A stretch of 64,000 nt of DNA from CBDUZS01 sp965371785 (GTDB taxonomy: Bacteria > Fermentibacterota > Fermentibacteria > Fermentibacterales > JCC-6): contig CBDUZS010000005.1 in NCBI GenBank assembly GCA_965371785.1, positions 5,107 through 69,106 of the forward strand, given 5' to 3'. How positions within the stretch are numbered: the stretch's first letter is position 1; each line of letters opens with the position of its first letter. The notes beneath the pieces were generated by a model, which was not told where the DNA came from, made no database searches, and saw nothing but the letters and a program-made list of their open reading frames with translations. A program made the translations under genes and the position numbers. This document shows, piece after piece, positions 59,915 through 64,000 of the stretch.

Positions 59915-60916
59915 TCAGCGAATCACCGTGCAGCGCTCTGTGATGATATCACCACTGCTCGTTTCGAGGCGGACGAAGTAGACACCCGTCTCATTGATGA
60001 CAGTGCTTGAGACTCCTCCTGCAGCGAATTCGTCTACCGTTCTGCCGGAGAGGTCGAACACCCTTACCGTTCCCGTTACTCCATCGGGAAGAACCGATGA
60101 GATGCTCAGGAATCCGGTTGTCGGGTTCGGCCCAGCCGTAAGAGCTGCCCCGCCAATCGTAAGACCGGCAGTATCGTAGATGCCCGTGTTCGTGTCGGGA
60201 AGGTCTACGAAGTGAGCGTTCATCACTTCCCTGTTGCCCGCCGACGTCTGAACGAACGTAACGACGTCCAGGTTGTCGAAAGTGTGCTCGGTGGGATTCA
60301 GTGTGTACGGTCTTTCGACGATGATCGTCTCGGGGTACGGTCCTGAGAAGCTGATCGAATACCCCGTCGATCCTGCGGGCCAGGCTCTTGGTTCCCAGGC
60401 CATCGTCTGACCGGCGTAGTAACCGTAACCTGAACTGGCAACATCTCCGCTCTCGACAATAGCGGAAAAGAGTCTCAGTGAAGATACGCCGAGAGCCTGT
60501 TCTGCCGTGAGAGTGTAGGTCGCGGTTCCACCGGAAGCGTTACCGGAGAAGGAGACCACTATTTCAAGGTAACTGGGCGTTGCAACCCTGTTGTTGATGT
60601 TTCCCTGGACGACGCTCTGGCTCCAGCCCAAAGATTGCAGAAGCCCATCGATCTGGAATGTAGGAGTTGCGGTCCAGCCGTAGAAGGAATGCCGTCCTGC
60701 ATTGAACGGGTTCGATGCCGGTCCGTTGTAGAAAAGGATCATTGGCGCTATATCGCCTGATGCGATATAGCCGTTAACCATGCTCTTGACAGCGCCCGCG
60801 CTGCTTGCACAGGCTGATCAACCGGTTTGGGTGAACTCTTCGAAGAGCACCACGCGCTCGGCGGCCATTGCAGCAGCAGCGATCACGAGAAGAGCAACAA
60901 TCGTGAATCTGCCCAT
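59915..60916 (-). CDS. Omp28-like exported thioredoxin-fold protein with in-frame UGA (candidate selenoprotein)
   Basis: 333 residues if the in-frame TGA at 60818-60820 is read as Sec33. From ATG 60916 (GAGAGGAAG upstream) the frame gives a signal peptide (MGRFTIVALLVIAAAAMAAE), then RVVLFEEFTQTG, then TGA, then SAC. The paralogue at 61111-62118 reads RVVLFEDFTNSG-C-GPC at the same residue numbers (C33, C36), so the TGA replaces the first Cys of CxxC, giving U33-x-x-C36. Downstream the fold continues (VPTFKMDG-type TPTFQIDG) and ends in a type-9-like domain (VRVFDLSGRTVDEF, TERCTVIR). A SECIS-like hairpin follows the TGA. A caller that stops at TGA would start at 60781 and lose the signal and active site. 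The predicted role is an exported thiol/selenol oxidoreductase. Confidence 0.85.
60789..60804 (-). promoter_or_regulatory. Candidate bacterial SECIS element downstream of the UGA
   Basis: On the minus strand, GCAGCG-CGGG-CGCTGT forms a 6-bp stem (one G-U pair) with loop CGGG beginning 20 bases after the TGA, with G at loop position 2; distance and loop match the bacterial SECIS rules as I recall them. An alternative 8-bp stem (GCCTGTGC/GCGCGGGC with loop AAGCA, 60794-60814) overlaps it; the loop would then begin 12 bases after TGA, too close for the usual spacing. Confidence 0.6.
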
Positions 60917-61110
60917 ATCACTTCCTCTCACAGAAGAAGGCCATGATATATCCAGACGGGTTTCTGGAAACATACACGAGAATAATGAGATTACATGTGA
61001 GGGGCGTCAATACCCACTTGAATAGTATGGTATTTCCAGAAACGCGGAAACGTCGGACCGGGGCTGTTCGAAGCAGCCTCATGGTTTGCAAATATCAGCC
61101 AGGGCAGTGC

Positions 61111-62118
61111 TTAGCGCAGTACTGTCACCGATTCGGTTACGTGCGCTCCCGTGTCCGTTACGAGCCTTACGAAGTAGATGCCCGCCTCGTCGACATCGAA
61201 GCTGTTCTGTTCCCCTGCAGGAGCTGAACCGATGATTCGCCCCGAGATGTCGTAAACAGACAGTGTGCCCTGAACGCCATCGGGAAGAAGAGGTGTCACG
61301 CTGATTGCGCCGTTACACGGGTTCGGGCCCGTCAGGAGCATAGGTTCGGCAAATGCCGGATCGTCACCCCCGATGCCCGTTACGAGATCCATGAACTTGG
61401 CCCAGTGAGCGTTCATGACTTCCTTGCTCGAAGGACCAATCTGCTGAACGAAAGTAGTCAGATAAAGCTCATCGTTCACCCATGCAGTGATATCGTAGTC
61501 GAACTCGAAGTAGAGCGTATCGGGATATGGGCCGGTGAATTCGACCAGTTCACCGTATGGAAGTGTCGCAAGATTATCCCTGAAAGCCTGCTCGAATACC
61601 GATCCTGACCAGTAGCCGGCTCCGGGTACGTTGTTTTCGACTATTACCGAGAAAATTCTCATGTTCGCCTGGTTCTGCAGGTCCTGCTCTGCTATTAGCC
61701 TGACACCGATTGTACCGGTCTGGTCATCCCCGTTCCTGACGACGTGAATTGCAAGGTACGTTGGAACGGCAGCCCTCGTGTTGAACGCGTTCTGAAGCGT
61801 GTAGGCACTGGGAGTAAGAACCCCATCCATCTTGAACGTTGGGACGGAGCTGACGCCATATACCGCTTTCCTCGCATTCTGTTCGGTGGGATTTGCCAGG
61901 TAGATCGGATCGTTGCTTGCCGGCCAGTTGACATGAACACGCATTGTGGCAAGATCACCCGCGGCAAGATGACCGTTGACGAAAGAATTGACCTGTGTTT
62001 CCACGTTCCAGCAAGGACCGCAGCCGGAGTTCGTGAAGTCTTCGAAGAGTACAACCCTGTCAGCCGCGAAGACACAGGTGAAGAGAAGACAGACCGTTAA
62101 AGGAAGTGCATATTTCAT
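61111..62118 (-). CDS. Omp28-like exported thioredoxin-fold protein (Cys form)
   Basis: 335 residues, the same length as its neighbour. Signal peptide about 1-19 (LPLTVCLLFTCVFAAD). CxxC motif C33-G-P-C36 after VLFEDFTNSG. SSVPTFKMDG matches the thioredoxin cis-Pro loop. The C-terminal domain is FlgD-like/type-9-like (GPNPCNGAISV, VYDISGRIIGSAP, GIYFVRLVTDTG, ending TESVTVLR). It resembles Omp28-family outer-membrane proteins of FCB bacteria. Separated from the downstream (selenoprotein) gene by 194 bases that hold no terminator I can see; tandem paralogues. Confidence 0.88.
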   Translation of the reverse strand: MKYALPLTVCLLFTCVFAADRVVLFEDFTNSGCGPCWNVETQVNSFVNGHLAAGDLATMRVHVNWPASNDPIYLANPTEQNARKAVYGVSSVPTFKMDGVLTPSAYTLQNAFNTRAAVPTYLAIHVVRNGDDQTGTIGVRLIAEQDLQNQANMRIFSVIVENNVPGAGYWSGSVFEQAFRDNLATLPYGELVEFTGPYPDTLYFEFDYDITAWVNDELYLTTFVQQIGPSSKEVMNAHWAKFMDLVTGIGGDDPAFAEPMLLTGPNPCNGAISVTPLLPDGVQGTLSVYDISGRIIGSAPAGEQNSFDVDEAGIYFVRLVTDTGAHVTESVTVLR

Positions 62119-62293
62119 TACGTATCCTTTCGTGTTCGAAAAACACCATAGCCTGAAATACCGTATACAGTATGTAGGAAACTGGTCGTCTGGACAATGG
62201 ATACTGGATCAGCTCCTGCATCGATCTCGGAAAGCTGTTGAGTTAGAGCGTGTACAGCATGCGATAAAACCATTTACAGACTTCATAGCAGTG

Positions 62294-62322
62294 TAGACAA
62301 ACCTATCGGGCTTTCCTATATA
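62294..62322 (+). promoter_or_regulatory. Promoter of tRNA-Ser (GGA)
   Basis: TAGACA (62294-62299; one mismatch to TTGACA), 17 bases, TATATA (62317-62322). Start expected near 62330, just before the tRNA at 62339. The rest of the 220-base gap (62119-62338) holds no gene I can support. Confidence 0.5.
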
Positions 62323-62338
62323 TTCAAACCTGTTTTGC

Positions 62339-62431
62339 GGAGAGATGTCCGAGCTGGTCGAAGGAGCACGGTTGGAAACCGTGTAGGGCGTGTATTCGTC
62401 CTCGAGGGTTCGAATCCCTCTCTCTCCGCCA
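62339..62431 (+). tRNA. tRNA-Ser (anticodon GGA)
   Basis: 93 bases including an encoded CCA (62429-62431). Acceptor GGAGAGA/TCTCTCC, discriminator G, anticodon stem CACGG/CCGTG with loop TTGGAAA (GGA), a long class II variable arm, T-arm GAGGG-TTCGAAT-CCCTC. Second serine tRNA in the window. Confidence 0.97.
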
Positions 62432-62527
62432 CATCCTGTCATCTTGATTTATCGGGCTGTGATCTGTATATCCACACTGCCCTTTAAGAAAACAAATATG
62501 CTTGCCACCCACACCGGGAGGAATCAG

Positions 62528-64000
62528 ATGGCCGATACATTTACCAGTGATACTTACGATGCACTGTGCCAGGAAGCTGAAGGATACCTTGCCCGCGGTC
62601 TTTCAGAACAGGCAAGAGAGCTTCTTCTCAAGGCAGCTTCTCTTATTGGAACAAGACCCAGGGCCAGAAGCCTTCTCGCCGATGCATGCATGAGTCTTGG
62701 TCTATGGGAAGAAGCACGCTCACAGCTCGAAAACCTCACAACATTGGAAGTCGACAATTACCACAATCATTTCCGACTGGGCCAGGTTCTCGAGGAGCTC
62801 TCAGAAAACCAGCTTGCCCGAGATAACTACAACGTTGTTCTCGATCATAGCCCGGACCATCACGGGGCGAAGGTTGCGCTGAACAGGCTAGAGGCAGCGG
62901 ATGACACTACCGATGTCAACCTCGCCAGCTTCTTCGCAGCAGGCAGCAGCAGTACCGATAGCGAACCGGAAGTGCCTTCCGAAGATACCGATTCCGGGAA
63001 CGTTGTTGAAAGCGTTTTCGGAAGCACACAGGTTTTTCCCGATGCCCAGACCGATGATGTTTTTGCCGGTGAAGAAGACATCGGCCAGAGTGTTGACAAG
63101 CTTCTAAAGGATCTCGGCGTAGGTAGTGATACGCAGGAAACAAGCGGAGCAGTATCAGAGCTTCTGAGCAGTCTCGGAATAACACCTGATGGGGATGAGG
63201 ATGAGGGGAACAAAGTAATCGAGAAGGTCGACATCTCCTCCATCCTCTCAACTGATTCCGCACCTGGGGGTGAAGAAGTCGCAACCGGAGAGGTCGATGC
63301 GCCCGAACCAGCCGCCTCCGCCGATGCCGTACAGGACGAAGCTACCGTACTGGAGTCTGCTTTTGCCGCCGCTCCCGAACCCTCTTCCCCGGATGCCGAA
63401 CCTGAAGATGATGTGATAGCCCTCGAATCCGTGTTTGCAGCACCATCCGAACCGGAACCTGTTGCCGAGGAACCGCCTGCTCCCAGTCAGATCGATCAGG
63501 AGACAGATACTGGGACAGCCGTCCTCGAATCCGTCTTTTCGACAGCACAGGAGGAGAAGGCAGTAGAGGAACCTACTCCCCTGGAACCTGCTGCGGAAGA
63601 ATCGCCCCTCGATGAAAAGAAAGAAGTCGGCATGCTGGAGTCCATTTTCGGCTCCCCTGCCAAAGAACCGTCAGCACCCGAACCCGCTGCCGAAGAACCG
63701 GCACCAGAACCTGTTGCCGAAGAACCGCCCGAACCTGAACCTGAACCCGCTGCCGAGGAACCGGCACCAGAACCTGCTGCCGAGGAACCGCCCGAACCTG
63801 CACCCGAACCCCCTGCCGAAGAACCGTCAGCACCGGAACCCGCTGCCGAAGAACCGGCACCAGAGCCTGTTGTCGAGGAACCGCCCGAACCTGCACCCGA
63901 ACCCCCTGCTGAAGAACCGTCAGCACCCGAACCCGCTGCCGAAGAACCTGCTCCGGAACCTGTTGTCGAGGAACCACCTGTGCCAGAACCTGTTGCCGTG
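62528..64000 (+). CDS. TPR protein with repeated ES-V/A/I-F motifs and Pro-Glu repeat tail (3' truncated)
   Basis: At least 491 residues from ATG 62528 (GGGAGGAATC upstream), still open at the window end. Residues 1-122 are TPR-like helices (CQEAEGYLARGLSEQARELLLKAA; FRLGQVLEELSENQLARDNY). The rest is acidic and disordered. A short motif, ES[VAI]F, recurs at residues 161, 276, 300, 335 and 371, mostly as [VAM]LES[VAI]F; two LL-x-x-LG-x-x segments (about 192-198 and 212-218) form another pair. From about 380 the sequence is a Pro/Glu/Ala repeat. No signal peptide: cytosolic. Looks like an adaptor with multiple docking motifs. Family unknown. Confidence 0.7.
   Translation, partial: MADTFTSDTYDALCQEAEGYLARGLSEQARELLLKAASLIGTRPRARSLLADACMSLGLWEEARSQLENLTTLEVDNYHNHFRLGQVLEELSENQLARDNYNVVLDHSPDHHGAKVALNRLEAADDTTDVNLASFFAAGSSSTDSEPEVPSEDTDSGNVVESVFGSTQVFPDAQTDDVFAGEEDIGQSVDKLLKDLGVGSDTQETSGAVSELLSSLGITPDGDEDEGNKVIEKVDISSILSTDSAPGGEEVATGEVDAPEPAASADAVQDEATVLESAFAAAPEPSSPDAEPEDDVIALESVFAAPSEPEPVAEEPPAPSQIDQETDTGTAVLESVFSTAQEEKAVEEPTPLEPAAEESPLDEKKEVGMLESIFGSPAKEPSAPEPAAEEPAPEPVAEEPPEPEPEPAAEEPAPEPAAEEPPEPAPEPPAEEPSAPEPAAEEPAPEPVVEEPPEPAPEPPAEEPSAPEPAAEEPAPEPVVEEPPVPEPVAV
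63788..63973 (+). repeat. 93-base tandem repeat, two copies
   Basis: Units 63788-63880 and 63881-63973, each coding 31 residues of Pro/Glu/Ala sequence (PPEPAPEPPAEEPSAPEPAA...), nearly identical at DNA level; a third partial unit begins after it. Shorter, more degenerate PAPEP/PAAEE repeats precede it from about 63660. Confidence 0.8.

Noticed and set aside
59915..60781. A 288-residue version of the Omp28-like protein starting at ATG 60781
   Set aside because: It has no ribosome site or signal peptide and starts after the thioredoxin active site; reading through the upstream TGA restores both and matches the paralogue.
63573..63977. Repeat-rich open frame on the minus strand
   Set aside because: Mirror of the Pro/Glu repeats in the last gene.
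1..64000. CRISPR array, insertion sequence, prophage or integrase
   Set aside because: No regularly spaced repeats, transposase or integrase motif was seen; the only tandem repeat is the coding one at 63788-63973.

Overview
This 64 kb window is a gene-dense piece (about 55% GC by eye) of a Gram-negative, anaerobic-looking bacterium of the FCB superphylum. The evidence is a TonB-dependent receptor with ExbB/ExbD/TonB, a PorV/PorQ-like outer-membrane protein, two GWxTD proteins, and at least five secreted proteins that end in FlgD-like or type-9-secretion-like C-terminal domains, four of them closing in ..[IL]R. Add an electron-bifurcating-type Etf with fused ferredoxin and inositol-phospholipid genes, and a candidate phylum such as Fermentibacterota seems plausible. 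That placement is inference; no rRNA gene is present to test it.

Layout. 1-1097: the 3' part of an unrecognised barrel-sandwich protein. 1109-4517: a consensus-like promoter, a hairpin, and a four-gene operon of membrane proteins of unknown function (first gene DUF6754-like). 4518-10403: a structured leader, a TonB-dependent receptor, then exbB-exbD-exbD-tonB. 10437-19964: the secretion and outer-membrane block (secreted Fn3 protein, PorV-like protein, two GWxTD proteins, a protease-like protein without its metal ligands, a lipoprotein). 20040-28153 (mostly minus strand): a beta-propeller lipoprotein, murA with Asp for the catalytic Cys, a DnaQ-like exonuclease, then pth-rplY-tRNA-Gln-ispE-DPPR synthase, with one plus-strand lipoprotein inside.

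28220-36573: a Na/Pi cotransporter with an Ig-like N-terminus, a DUF3006 protein, rsmI, a CDP-alcohol phosphatidyltransferase beside inositol-3-phosphate synthase, tmk, a CtpA-type protease and a phosphohexomutase. 36570-42416: yceD-rpmF-plsX-fabH-fabG-acpP-fabF-rnc, with no fabD and with no ordinary start codon for rnc. 42397-45542: acyl-CoA dehydrogenase-etfB-etfA. 45570-53109: mixed housekeeping genes (PHP, GroES-like, tRNA-Ser, CYTH, GT-C-like, M90 peptidase, pyrE). 53201-62118: envelope genes (PEGA/TonB-C protein, duplicated lipoproteins, subtilase), dtd-maf, a DUF3795 protein and two Omp28-like proteins. 62339-64000: tRNA-Ser and a TPR protein with a Pro/Glu repeat tail that runs off the window.

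The strongest discovery candidate is at 59915-60916 (minus). It is an Omp28-like, thioredoxin-fold exported protein whose reading frame carries an in-frame TGA exactly where the neighbouring paralogue (61111-62118) has the first Cys of its CxxC motif (residue 33 in both). A hairpin that fits the bacterial SECIS pattern follows the TGA. I read it as a selenoprotein with a U-x-x-C redox motif that an ordinary gene caller would truncate. Other points worth checking are the fosfomycin-insensitive-type MurA, the metal-ligand-free M30-like protein, the start-less rnc, the ispE/tRNA-Gln overlap, the inositol-lipid pair, and the repeated ES-V/A/I-F motif in the last gene.
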